Assembly (NCBI RefSeq): GCF_029960785.1
Contig: NZ_JASBQE010000041.1
Span: forward strand, 40,898-104,897
Origin: Polyangium sp. 15x6
GTDB lineage: Bacteria > Myxococcota_A > Polyangia > Polyangiales > Polyangiaceae
Length of the DNA: 64,000 nucleotides
Reading direction: 5' to 3'
This document shows positions 19,120-27,688 of this stretch, piece by piece (position 1 is the stretch's first letter; each line of letters opens with the position of its first letter). The position numbers and the translations under genes were made by a program. Under the pieces are notes generated by a model. The model saw only the letters and a list, made by a program, of their open reading frames with translations. It did not search any database and was not told the origin of the DNA.

Positions 19120-21753
19120 ATGGCCGACACCGAGGGCACAATCCACCTCGAACGCTTCACGAACGACGCCCGGCAGATCGTCGCGGGCGCGCAAGCGCTC
19201 GCCGACGACCGGAAGCATGCCGAGGTCTCGCCTTTGCACCTGCTCGTGCGCTTGCTCGAGCGGGATCGCGGCGTCCTCGAGGTCTTCCGGCGCGCCGGCG
19301 CCGACCCGAACGAGACGATGAACCTCGCGGAGGCGGCCCTGCGGCGTCAGTCGAAATCGACGGGCGGCGTCGCGTACGTGGATGCTCGGCTGCTCGATCT
19401 GCTCGGGCGGGCCGAGCGCGAGGCGACGCGGGACAAGTCCCCGAACGTGGGCATCGAACACCTCCTGCACGCGCTGGCGCAGGAGATCCGCGGGCCGGCG
19501 GGGGAGATTCTCTCGTCGTTCAGCATCGGTCCGGGCGCGTTCCGTCCGCACCTCGGCGCGCTCGCGGAGGGGGAAGCGAAGGCACCGGCACCGCGGGATT
19601 CGGCCGCGGCGATCGTCACGAACGCGGCCGGCAGCGCCGAAGCGAGCGGCTACACGCGCGACCTCGTCGCCGACGCGCGCAAGGACCTGTTCGATCCGGT
19701 GATCGGCCGCGACGGCGAGGCGCGGCGGCTCCTGCAGATCCTCGAGCGCCGGTTCAAGAACCATCCGCTCGTCGTGGGCGAGCCGGGCGTCGGCAAGTCC
19801 GCGCTGATCCGCGGGCTCGCCGATCGCATCGCGCGCGGCGACGTGCCGAGCAACCTCGCCGGCGCGCGCCTCTACGAGCTCGACACGGGCGCGCTCGTCG
19901 CGGGCGCCAAGCTCCGCGGCGAGATCGAGCAACGCCTCAAGGCCCTCATCGACAAGCTCCGCAGCGTTCAGGACGCCGAGACGATCCTCGTCGTCGAGGA
20001 CATCGACTCGCTCTTCGGCCAGGGCGTGCAGGGCTCGGGCGTCGGCGATCTCTTGAAGCCGCTGCTCGCGCGGAGCGAGATCCGTATCCTCGCGACGACC
20101 ACGCCCGAGGGCATTCGCAAGCTGAACGAGCGGGATGCTTCGATCCTGCGGCGCTTCGCCGTGGTGAACATGGATCCGCCGTCGATCGATCAGGCGACCG
20201 AGATCCTGCGCGGCGTCGCCACGAAGTACGAGGCGCACCACCGCGTGCGCATCGGCGAGAGCGCGATCCTCTCGGCCGTGAGCCTCGCCAAGCGGTACCT
20301 CTCCGATCGCGCGCTACCGGACACCGCGGTCGATCTCCTCGACGAGACGAGCGCGCGCAAGCGCGTCGAGGTCGACGGCGTGCCCGCGGAGGTCGACGCG
20401 CTCAGCCGCCGCGTGGACGCGCTCAAGGCGCAGATCGCGGCGCTCGCGGACGACGAGGATCGGCTGAGCGTGCAGGCGCGGCAGCGGCTGGAGAAGGAGC
20501 TCGCCGAGGTCGAGCCGCGCGCGAAGGAGCTGCGCACGAACATCGCGGCGCGGCGCGGCGTCGTCGCGGCAGTGCAGTCGATCCGCAAGGAGCTCGCGGC
20601 GGCGAACGAGGCGCTCGCGACCGCGCAGCGCGAGAAGAACTACGCGCGGATCGGCGAGCTCGAGCACGTGACCTTGCCCGAGATCCGCCGCCGCCTGGAG
20701 ACGGCCGAGCAGGCCGCGAAGCGCGAGGGCGCCGAGGCCGGCTCGAACATGGTCACGGAGAACGACGTGGCCGGCACGCTCGCCGAGTGGACGGGCATCC
20801 CGGTCGCGAAGATGCTCGAAGGCGAGTCGGAGAAGCTCCTCAAGATGGAAGAGCGCCTCGCCCGCCGCGTGGTCGGCCAGGACGAGGCCGTGCGCGCGAT
20901 CGCCCGCGCCGTGCGTCGCGGCCGCGTGGGCCTGCGTGATCCGGGCAAGCCCATCGGCTCGTTCCTCTTCCTCGGCCCGAGCGGCGTCGGCAAGACCGAG
21001 CTCGCCAAGGCCCTCGCCGAGTTCCTGTTCGACGACGAGCAGGCGCTCACGCGGCTCGACATGAGCGAGTTCATGGAGCGGCACATGGCGCAGCGCCTCA
21101 TCGGCGCGCCGCCCGGCTACGCCGACAGCGAGCAAGGCGGCTTCTTGACCGAGGCGGCGCGCCGCAGGCCCTACAGCGTCCTGCTCTTCGACGAGGTCGA
21201 GAAGGCGCACGCGGACGTGTTCAACCTGCTGCTCCAGATCCTCGACGACGGCCGCTTGACCGACGGTCGCGGCAGGACCGCGGACTTTTCCAACACGGTC
21301 GTGATCATGACCTCGAACATCGGTTCGAAGCGGATCCTGGAGACGGACGTGAAGCTCTTCGGCACCGAGGATGGGCGCGACGCGATCCGCGACGTGCTCT
21401 TCGAGGAGCTCAAGGCCTTCTTCCGGCCGGAGTTCTTGAACCGGATCGATGACATCGTCGTGTTCAAGGCCCTCAGCAAGCAGGACCTGCGCGGGGTCGT
21501 GGACATCCAGCTCCGGCGCCTCGAGCGGCTCCTCGCGGACCGCGAGATCAAGGTGCAGCTCGACGACGCGGCGAAGGACCTGCTCGTCGACATCGGCTAC
21601 GAGCCCTCGCTCGGCGCGCGTCCGCTCAAGCGCGCCATCCTGAAAGAGCTGCAAAACCCGCTCGCCGAGGCGATCCTCGCGGGCGGCTACGGCCCCGGAC
21701 AGATCGTGCACGTCCGCGCCGCCGACGGCTCGTTCACGTTCACCAAGGCCTGA
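19120..21753 (+). CDS. clpB: ClpB-family AAA+ disaggregase with atypical first Walker B
   Basis: An 877-residue protein with a double Clp_N domain (about 8-150), AAA1 with Walker A G220-S227 (GEPGVGKS), a coiled-coil middle domain (about 425-545) alignable with the ClpB M domain, and AAA2 with Walker A G619-T626 (GPSGVGKT) and Walker B LLFDE. It should thread aggregated proteins with ATP energy; no ClpP-binding IGF/IGL loop was found, which supports ClpB rather than ClpA/C. The first Walker B reads LVVED (E293-D294), with the usual Asp-Glu order reversed, so AAA1 hydrolysis may be altered. It may be a second, specialised ClpB. Confidence 0.88.
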   Translation: MADTEGTIHLERFTNDARQIVAGAQALADDRKHAEVSPLHLLVRLLERDRGVLEVFRRAGADPNETMNLAEAALRRQSKSTGGVAYVDARLLDLLGRAEREATRDKSPNVGIEHLLHALAQEIRGPAGEILSSFSIGPGAFRPHLGALAEGEAKAPAPRDSAAAIVTNAAGSAEASGYTRDLVADARKDLFDPVIGRDGEARRLLQILERRFKNHPLVVGEPGVGKSALIRGLADRIARGDVPSNLAGARLYELDTGALVAGAKLRGEIEQRLKALIDKLRSVQDAETILVVEDIDSLFGQGVQGSGVGDLLKPLLARSEIRILATTTPEGIRKLNERDASILRRFAVVNMDPPSIDQATEILRGVATKYEAHHRVRIGESAILSAVSLAKRYLSDRALPDTAVDLLDETSARKRVEVDGVPAEVDALSRRVDALKAQIAALADDEDRLSVQARQRLEKELAEVEPRAKELRTNIAARRGVVAAVQSIRKELAAANEALATAQREKNYARIGELEHVTLPEIRRRLETAEQAAKREGAEAGSNMVTENDVAGTLAEWTGIPVAKMLEGESEKLLKMEERLARRVVGQDEAVRAIARAVRRGRVGLRDPGKPIGSFLFLGPSGVGKTELAKALAEFLFDDEQALTRLDMSEFMERHMAQRLIGAPPGYADSEQGGFLTEAARRRPYSVLLFDEVEKAHADVFNLLLQILDDGRLTDGRGRTADFSNTVVIMTSNIGSKRILETDVKLFGTEDGRDAIRDVLFEELKAFFRPEFLNRIDDIVVFKALSKQDLRGVVDIQLRRLERLLADREIKVQLDDAAKDLLVDIGYEPSLGARPLKRAILKELQNPLAEAILAGGYGPGQIVHVRAADGSFTFTKA

Positions 21754-21754
21754 G

Positions 21755-21780
21755 CGCGACGCGTCGGCTGACGCGTCGCG
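21755..21780 (+). terminator. Hairpin terminator of clpB
   Basis: A perfect 11-bp stem (21755-21765 with 21770-21780) and a GGCT loop begin 2 nt after the clpB stop codon, followed by only two T residues. The position and strength fit transcription termination. Confidence 0.65.
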
Positions 21781-21888
21781 TTGCCAACGCCCCTCCTTGC
21801 TCGCTTCGAGGACGACGGATCGGGACACCGCGCAAACATTGACGCCGCCGTGACGACCGTAGATCCTGCGAGTGTAGGAGGCTCCGGC

Positions 21889-22434
21889 ATGCCTGGCAGG
21901 AACGTATCGCGGCGGTTGTTCGTGGGAGTGGTGGGGGGAGGTGTGCTTGCCGCACCGGTGATCGCCTCCGCGCGCCCGGAGACCACGCCCGCTGCAAAAG
22001 ACGCGGCGCACAGCGAAAAACCGCTCGACACGCCGACGCGCGAGAACGTCGCCAAGCTGCTCTCCCCGCTCGCCGCGGGCTCGCGCCTCGCGCGATGGAC
22101 GATCGTCCAGATCGATCCCGTCGTGAACGGGTGTGTGTGCGTCAAGGTTCGGACGGACGATGGGCACACGTTCGACCTCGAATTGCTCGCGCGCGACCGC
22201 ACCGCGCTCGCGCAGCGGCCGCCCGCGGAGACGGAGCGGCACGCGATCTTCGTGGTGAACGGCGGCAACGGCTGGGCGCCCACGCAGGAGGAGCAGGGGC
22301 TCGCGGCCATGACGCTCGCGCAGATCGTCGCGAAGAACGAGCGCGAGGTGCGCCTGTCCGGGCTGCTCACGCACGCCGAGCGCATCCACAAGCACGGCGA
22401 TGCGCTGCTCGTTCCGGCGGAGGGACCGGGCTGA
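21889..22434 (+). CDS. Tat-exported protein of unknown function
   Basis: 181 residues from the ATG at 21889, which has a strong GTAGGAGG upstream; the longer in-frame start at 21781 lies in the clpB terminator. The N-terminus has a twin-arginine signal (SRRLFVG followed by a hydrophobic core ending at ASARP), so it is probably exported folded. The mature part has two closely spaced cysteines (GCVCVK) and no domain I recognise. It begins a run of same-strand genes leading into the Hxs system, with 4 nt to the next gene, and could be a cofactor-bearing or modified periplasmic partner. Confidence 0.75.
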   Translation: MPGRNVSRRLFVGVVGGGVLAAPVIASARPETTPAAKDAAHSEKPLDTPTRENVAKLLSPLAAGSRLARWTIVQIDPVVNGCVCVKVRTDDGHTFDLELLARDRTALAQRPPAETERHAIFVVNGGNGWAPTQEEQGLAAMTLAQIVAKNEREVRLSGLLTHAERIHKHGDALLVPAEGPG

Positions 22435-22438
22435 CGGC

Positions 22439-23293
22439 ATGGCGGCGGTCCTCTCCCTCGGTTCGACTTGCAACAATGCGTGCGTCTTCTGCGCGCAAGG
22501 GGAGAGGTCTGCCTTCTTGCCGCGCGGGCGCGAGGCCAAAGGGCTCGATCTCGCGATGGGCCTGCGCGTCGAGCCGGGCGACGTCGTGTTCGTGCAGGGC
22601 GGAGAGCCGACGCTCGCCGAGGATCTTCCGGCGGTCGTCCGCGCGCTCGACGAGCGCGGCGCGCGCCGCATCGTGGTCCAGACGAACGGCCGGCGGCTCG
22701 CGTATCGCGCCTATGCGCGCGCGCTTCGCGAGGCTTCGAGCAAGCTCTCGCTCGACGTCTCGCTGCACGGCTCGACCGAGCCGATGCACGACTACCACAC
22801 GCAGACGCCGGGCAGCTTCAAGCAGACCGCCCTCGGCGTGCGGCATGCGCGGGCCGAGGGGATCGAGGTCGGGACGACCACGGTGATCACGCGGTCGAAC
22901 TATCGTCACCTCGCGGAGATCGTGCAGCTCTCGCGTGCGCTCGGGGCGCGCGCGGCGCACCTCGCGAGGGCTTCACGGTTTGGCCGCGCGGCGCGCGCGG
23001 CGGATCGGATCGTCGCGCCGGAGGATCTCGTGCGGCCGCAGCTCACGCGCGCGCTCGCGGAGGCGGCGCGGCTCGGGATGGGCTGGCTCGCGGGCGAGAA
23101 GGCGAGCCACGCGGAGGTGCGCGAGCTCTTCGCGGGCCTCGGCGAAGTGGAGATCGTGGAGGCGGAGGCGCTGGGTTCGTCGCGGACGACCGGCGTCGTG
23201 GGAGCGGCCTCCGACAAGGACTTCGTGGAAACGTCTCGGCTCGTCCGAGCGAAACCACCGAGCGTCAACCGGAGCATTGCTTGGGAGCGGTGA
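22439..23293 (+). CDS. Short radical SAM protein, possible HxsC counterpart
   Basis: 284 residues. The radical SAM Cys triad is at C11, C15 and C18 (TCNNACVFC), followed by the GGEPT motif and a TNGRR segment. A later stretch, MHDYHTQTPGSFKQT, resembles the HDY...GAF region I associate with HxsC maturases. It ends without an obvious SPASM cluster. The ATG at 22439 lies 4 nt after the Tat-protein stop and just before the triad; upstream in-frame Met residues are inside that gene. Hxs systems usually have two radical SAM enzymes, and no other candidate for the second lies near HxsB, so this protein may fill that role. That is inference. Confidence 0.8.
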   Translation: MAAVLSLGSTCNNACVFCAQGERSAFLPRGREAKGLDLAMGLRVEPGDVVFVQGGEPTLAEDLPAVVRALDERGARRIVVQTNGRRLAYRAYARALREASSKLSLDVSLHGSTEPMHDYHTQTPGSFKQTALGVRHARAEGIEVGTTTVITRSNYRHLAEIVQLSRALGARAAHLARASRFGRAARAADRIVAPEDLVRPQLTRALAEAARLGMGWLAGEKASHAEVRELFAGLGEVEIVEAEALGSSRTTGVVGAASDKDFVETSRLVRAKPPSVNRSIAWER

Positions 23294-25345
23294 GTGACAA
23301 TGGCGAGCAACGTCAAAGCCAGTGACGAGCAGCGGGGCAAGCAGGTGCGACGGATCGCCATCGCGGCGCTTCTGACCGTGATCGGCGCGGCGGCGGGTTC
23401 GTCCTGCGCCGAGGGCGGGAGCGTGACGTCCACGGGTGGCAACAGCACCGGCTCGAGCACTGGCGGCAGGGGCGGCGAAGGCGGCGAAGGCGGCGCGGGC
23501 GGCGGCACGGGCGGCACCGGCGGCACGGGCGGCGTCGGCGGCACGGGCGGCGCCGGTGGCGTGGGTGGTACCGGTGGCGTGGGCGGCGAAGGCGGCACGG
23601 GCGGCACCGGCGGCGGCCAGACGTGCGTGCCGCAGACCGAGGTCTGCGACAGCGTCGACAACAACTGCGACGGCGTGATCGACGAGGGCTGCGAGTGCGT
23701 GACCGGCGTGAAGGAGGCCTGTTACACGGGCCCCGACGGCACGAAGGGCGTCGGCGCGTGCAAGGAAGGCGAGAGGATCTGCGACGCGACCGGGAAGTGG
23801 GGCCCGTGCACGGGTGAGGTCGTCCCGGCCCCGGCCGAGGCTTGCAACGGCTTCGACGACGATTGCGACAACGAGGTCGACGAAGGGGAAGGGTGTACGT
23901 GCATCACGGGCGAGACGAAGGGCTGCTACACGGGCCCGATGGGCACGGAGAACGTCGGCCTCTGCAAGCCCGGCACGCAGACGTGCGACGCGGACGGCCA
24001 GTGGGGACCGTGCTTGGGTGACCTGACGCCGCAGCCCGAGCTGTGCAACGGCCTCGACGACAGCTGCGACGGCACGATCGACGATGGCAACCCGGGCGGC
24101 GGCGGCGCGTGCGTCGCGCCGGGCCTCGGCGAGTGCAAGAAGGGCACGCTGAACTGCATCAACGGCGCGGTGAAGTGCTCGCCCGCGCCCGTGCAGCCCG
24201 AGACCTGCGACGGCCTCGACAACAACTGCGACGGCAACACCGACGAGGGCAACCCCGGCGGCGGCATGCAGTGCACCACGGGCTTCATGGGCCTGTGCAG
24301 CACGGGTTTGACCAAGTGCGACGGCGCGAACGGCGTGACGTGCATGCCGAACGTCGTGCCCGGCCAGCTCTCCGAGGCGTGCAACAACCTCGACGACGAC
24401 TGCGACGGCATGGTCGACGACGCCATCCCGCAGGTCGGCATGCCGTGCACGAAGCCCGGCCAGCTCGGCGTTTGCCAGTTCGGCACCTTCGAGTGCCCCG
24501 CCGGCGCGCCGCAGCTCCTCTGCAACGCGCCTCTGCCCGGCACGGTCCAGGAGACGTGCAACGGCAAGGACGACGACTGCAACGGCACGATCGACGATCC
24601 GGCCCTCGTGAACGGTTTGCCCTGCAGCACGGCGTTCCCCGGCGTGTGCGCGATGGGCACCACGGTTTGCGTGGGCGGAAGCTCGTCGTGCAACCCGCAG
24701 GTCACGCCCGGATCGCAGACCGAGATCTGCGACAGCAAGGACAACAACTGCAACGGCAGCATCGACGAGATGCAGCCGAACCCGGCGTGCACCGCGCAGA
24801 ACCCGAACGCGCAGTTCGTCTCGGGCTGGTCGTGCACCGGCGGCCAGTGCCAGATCGTGCAGTGCAACGTCGGCTACGCGAACATCGACGGCGCGCCGGG
24901 CAACGGCTGCGAGTGCGCGACGGATCAGTACGCGAACCAGTGCGTCAGCTCGGGCGCGGTCAGCGTGCCGAAGGGCGGCACGGTGAACATGATCGGCAAG
25001 GTCGAGACCTCGATGGCCAGCGACTGGCTCACGTTCAACTTCGTCGCGCCCGCGGCGCTCGGCCAGGCGTACACGCCGAAGGTCCAGCTCGTGAACGACG
25101 CGGGTGGTCAGTACGGGATGGACGTGCTCTTCGACTGCAACACCGTCGCGACCTGCAACGACGGCGGCACGGGGTCGGGGGCCACCGTTTGGGAGCTGAA
25201 TTATCAGTACAACATGAACGGGATGCCCACGGGACCGTGGTCGGACAACAACCCGAAGGTCGTGTCTGTCAAGGTTCGCGTGTATCGCAAGAACGGTACG
25301 CCGCCGACGTGCGATCAGTATACCGTGACCGCCACGAACCCGTGA
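23294..25345 (+). CDS. Secreted Gly-rich lipoprotein with MopE-type metal-binding repeats
   Basis: 683 residues. The N-terminus has a hydrophobic export signal (about 18-36) ending at Cys (AAGSSC), a weak lipobox. A Gly-rich (GGTGG)n linker follows (about 45-105), then seven Cys/Asp-rich repeats of the form C-(D/N)-x-x-D-(D/N)-x-C-(D/N)-G-x-(I/V)-D-(D/E), as in MopE-type putative metal-binding proteins, and a C-terminal beta domain. The GTG at 23294, directly after the preceding stop, has GGAG at good spacing; the ATG at 23300 is the alternative. Myxobacteria have many such surface proteins, so a link to the Hxs genes rests only on position. Confidence 0.8.
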   Translation: MTMASNVKASDEQRGKQVRRIAIAALLTVIGAAAGSSCAEGGSVTSTGGNSTGSSTGGRGGEGGEGGAGGGTGGTGGTGGVGGTGGAGGVGGTGGVGGEGGTGGTGGGQTCVPQTEVCDSVDNNCDGVIDEGCECVTGVKEACYTGPDGTKGVGACKEGERICDATGKWGPCTGEVVPAPAEACNGFDDDCDNEVDEGEGCTCITGETKGCYTGPMGTENVGLCKPGTQTCDADGQWGPCLGDLTPQPELCNGLDDSCDGTIDDGNPGGGGACVAPGLGECKKGTLNCINGAVKCSPAPVQPETCDGLDNNCDGNTDEGNPGGGMQCTTGFMGLCSTGLTKCDGANGVTCMPNVVPGQLSEACNNLDDDCDGMVDDAIPQVGMPCTKPGQLGVCQFGTFECPAGAPQLLCNAPLPGTVQETCNGKDDDCNGTIDDPALVNGLPCSTAFPGVCAMGTTVCVGGSSSCNPQVTPGSQTEICDSKDNNCNGSIDEMQPNPACTAQNPNAQFVSGWSCTGGQCQIVQCNVGYANIDGAPGNGCECATDQYANQCVSSGAVSVPKGGTVNMIGKVETSMASDWLTFNFVAPAALGQAYTPKVQLVNDAGGQYGMDVLFDCNTVATCNDGGTGSGATVWELNYQYNMNGMPTGPWSDNNPKVVSVKVRVYRKNGTPPTCDQYTVTATNP

Positions 25346-25393
25346 GGCGCGGCGGGACGCACCTCACGGTACGTCATCGGGAGCGAAGGGCGA

Positions 25394-25885
25394 ATGAGCG
25401 ACATGTCGTTTCACTTGGGTGAGGGCTCGGTCCGAATCGAGTTCGACGAGGGCCTGTACCCCAAGGATGCGATTTACGGAGCGGCGTACGTCTTCATCGA
25501 TCGCTGCTGGGTGCACCTCGATCGTGCAGGCGATCGGCGCATCCAGGTGACGCTCAAGGCGAAGAAGCCGGGCGCCGACACGCAGGCGTTCGCGGGCGAG
25601 TTCCAGAACGAGCTGCTCGGCCAGGCGTGGCGCCTCCGCATCGTCGAGGAGAACAAGAAGCTCGTCGAGTCGATCACCGCGCGCGCGCTCGGCGGCGCGG
25701 CGGGTCCGCCTGGGCTCGACGAGCTGCTCGCGATGGACATCGGCGAGGAGACGGCCTTCGAAGATCCGCTCGGCATCGCGATGAGCTGGGAGGAGAAGTA
25801 CAAGAAGAAGGGCAAGGCCGAGGGCACGAAGGCCGAGCCCGAAGGCGCGGCCGACAGCGCGTCGGGGGGCGAGAAGGCGTCGTGA
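25394..25885 (+). CDS. hxsD: HxsD-family protein of a His-Xaa-Ser system
   Basis: 163 residues. The first 100 match the small HxsD family: IEFDEGLYPKDAIYGAAYVF near the start, a hydrophobic strand, then FQNELLGQAWRLRIVEENKK and a closing helix. The remaining 60 residues are a charged Lys/Glu-rich extension not expected for HxsD. HxsD proteins lack known catalysis and may act as peptide-recognition or scaffold partners of the radical SAM maturases. A GGGAG site precedes the ATG. The next gene overlaps by 4 nt (GTGA). Confidence 0.75.
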   Translation: MSDMSFHLGEGSVRIEFDEGLYPKDAIYGAAYVFIDRCWVHLDRAGDRRIQVTLKAKKPGADTQAFAGEFQNELLGQAWRLRIVEENKKLVESITARALGGAAGPPGLDELLAMDIGEETAFEDPLGIAMSWEEKYKKKGKAEGTKAEPEGAADSASGGEKAS

Positions 25886-26124
25886 TCGAGCTCAGGTTTC
25901 ACGAGGAGCTCTACGACGGCTTCGCGATCGACGAGGCCGTGAAGACGTACGCCGCGTACGCGACGGCCGAGCTCTCGCGCGACGGCGGCGCGTACGTCGT
26001 GAAGGTGACGGCGAAGCCCGAGGCCACGAGCGAAGGCATCGACGAGCGCGTGCTCTCCGCGGAGCTCGCGAACTACGCGCTCGGTTTGACGATCGAGAAG
26101 GCGCGATCGGGAGGTGCGGCGTGA
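25882..26124 (+). CDS. Second small HxsD-like protein
   Basis: 80 residues from a GTG that overlaps the upstream stop by 4 nt; its own stop overlaps the next GTG start by 4 nt. It begins IELRFHEELYDGFAIDEAVK and ends with AELANYALGLTIEKARSG, the same order of strand, helix, strand and helix as the first half of the upstream HxsD-like protein. It may be a duplicated HxsD that works as a pair with it. No catalytic motif. Confidence 0.7.
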   Translation: MIELRFHEELYDGFAIDEAVKTYAAYATAELSRDGGAYVVKVTAKPEATSEGIDERVLSAELANYALGLTIEKARSGGAA

Positions 26125-27635
26125 CGAGCCTCGCGACGCTCTTCACCGAGCTCGGCCCCGCGGCGAAGTCGCCCTCGGGCCTCGTGCCGTTCCGGTTCCG
26201 CGAGGTGGGCGGAGACGTTTTGCTCACCAACTTTCTCGGCGACTGGCTCTTCGTCACGAAGGACGAGTTCCGCTCGCTCGCGCGCGGCGAGCTCGATCCC
26301 GCTTCGCCGCTCCACGACAAACTCGCGTCGCGGAACTTCCTGCGCGACGGCCTCGATCAGGCGAAGGCGGCCGAGCGCATCGCGTACAAGAAGCGGTTCC
26401 TCAACTGGGGGCCGAACCTGCACATCGCGGTCGTCACGCTCCGCTGCAACGAGACGTGCGTCTACTGCCACGCGAGCCGCGCGAACATGGACGCGGTCCA
26501 CACCGACATGACGCCGGAGATCGGCGAGAAGGTCGTGGACTTGATGCTCCAGTCGACCTCGCCCTCGGTGACGCTGGAGTTCCAGGGCGGCGAGCCGCTC
26601 GCGAACTTCCCGGTGATGAAGCACGTCATCGAGTACGCGCTCGCTCGCAACCGCGCCTACGGCAAGGGGCTCGAGTTCACGATGGTCTCGAACCTGGCCA
26701 TGATGGACGAGGAGAAGCTCGCCTTCCTCGTCGATCGCAAGGTTCAGATCTGCACGAGCATCGACGGCCCGGAGCACCTGCACACGAAGCAGCGCATCCT
26801 CGCCGGCGGCAACGCGCACCGCGAGGCCGTGAAGTGGATCGAGCGCATCAACAAGGCCTACATCGACATCGGCCTCGACCCGACGCTCTACCACGTCGAA
26901 GCGCTGCTCACGACGACGCGCGAGGCGCTCAAGTACCCGAAGGAGATCGTCGACACGTACGTCGGCCTCGGGTGTCGCGCGATCTTCCTTCGCCCCGTCG
27001 ATCCCTTCGGCTTCGCGGGCAAGACCGCGCAGATCGTCGAGTACGACCGCGCCGCGTACAACGACTTCTACCGCACCGCGGTCGAGCACATCCTCGATCT
27101 CAACCGTCGCGGCGAGCAGGTCCTCGAGCGGTATGGATCGATCTTCCTCACGAAGATCCTCGGCGACGACGATCCGAACTTCCTCGACATCCGATCGCCG
27201 AGCGGCTCGGGGATCGGCGCGCTCGCCTACAACTACGACGGGAAGATCTTCTCGAGCGACGAGGGCCGGATGATGTACGAGACCGGCGATCCCGCGTTCC
27301 AGATCGGCGACGTATTCAGCTCGACGTATCGCTCGCTCATGAAGCACGAGACGGTGCGCGCGCTCGTGCTGGCGTCGATCCGCGAGGCGCAGCCCGACTG
27401 CGTGAACTGCACGTACACGCCGTATTGCGGGGTGCAGCCCGAGCACAGCTACCGGACGCAGGGCACGATCTTCGGTAGGATGCGTGAGAGCACCTTGTGC
27501 GCCGTCCACAAGGGCATCCAGGATTTTCTCTTCGACAAACTGCGCGAGAACGACCCGAAGACGGTCGAGATCCTCCGGCGCTGGACCACGGTCCGGGCGC
27601 GAACGCATTTCATCCACGCGTCGTCGGCATCTTGA
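26121..27635 (+). CDS. hxsB: His-Xaa-Ser system radical SAM maturase HxsB
   Basis: 504 residues. An N-terminal leader-recognition-like region (about 1-95, with VPFRFREVGGDVLLTNFLGD) precedes a radical SAM core with C109, C113 and C116 (CNETCVYC), QGGEPL, and an SPASM-like Cys-rich tail at about 425-460 (DCVNCTYTPYCG and later ESTLC). Length, leader region and tail match HxsB. It should bind several [4Fe-4S] clusters and modify a peptide by radical chemistry. The GTG start overlaps the preceding gene by 4 nt, and its likely substrate is encoded 53 nt downstream. Confidence 0.88.
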   Translation: MTSLATLFTELGPAAKSPSGLVPFRFREVGGDVLLTNFLGDWLFVTKDEFRSLARGELDPASPLHDKLASRNFLRDGLDQAKAAERIAYKKRFLNWGPNLHIAVVTLRCNETCVYCHASRANMDAVHTDMTPEIGEKVVDLMLQSTSPSVTLEFQGGEPLANFPVMKHVIEYALARNRAYGKGLEFTMVSNLAMMDEEKLAFLVDRKVQICTSIDGPEHLHTKQRILAGGNAHREAVKWIERINKAYIDIGLDPTLYHVEALLTTTREALKYPKEIVDTYVGLGCRAIFLRPVDPFGFAGKTAQIVEYDRAAYNDFYRTAVEHILDLNRRGEQVLERYGSIFLTKILGDDDPNFLDIRSPSGSGIGALAYNYDGKIFSSDEGRMMYETGDPAFQIGDVFSSTYRSLMKHETVRALVLASIREAQPDCVNCTYTPYCGVQPEHSYRTQGTIFGRMRESTLCAVHKGIQDFLFDKLRENDPKTVEILRRWTTVRARTHFIHASSAS

Positions 27636-27688
27636 GGGCAAACGAATCGACGCGGGCGAGAACGGGACTTGGGATCAGGGAGGCCACG

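Noticed and set aside
20314..22671. 785-codon minus-strand frame
   Set aside because: Antisense to clpB, the Tat protein and the radical SAM gene, all of which have strong motifs.
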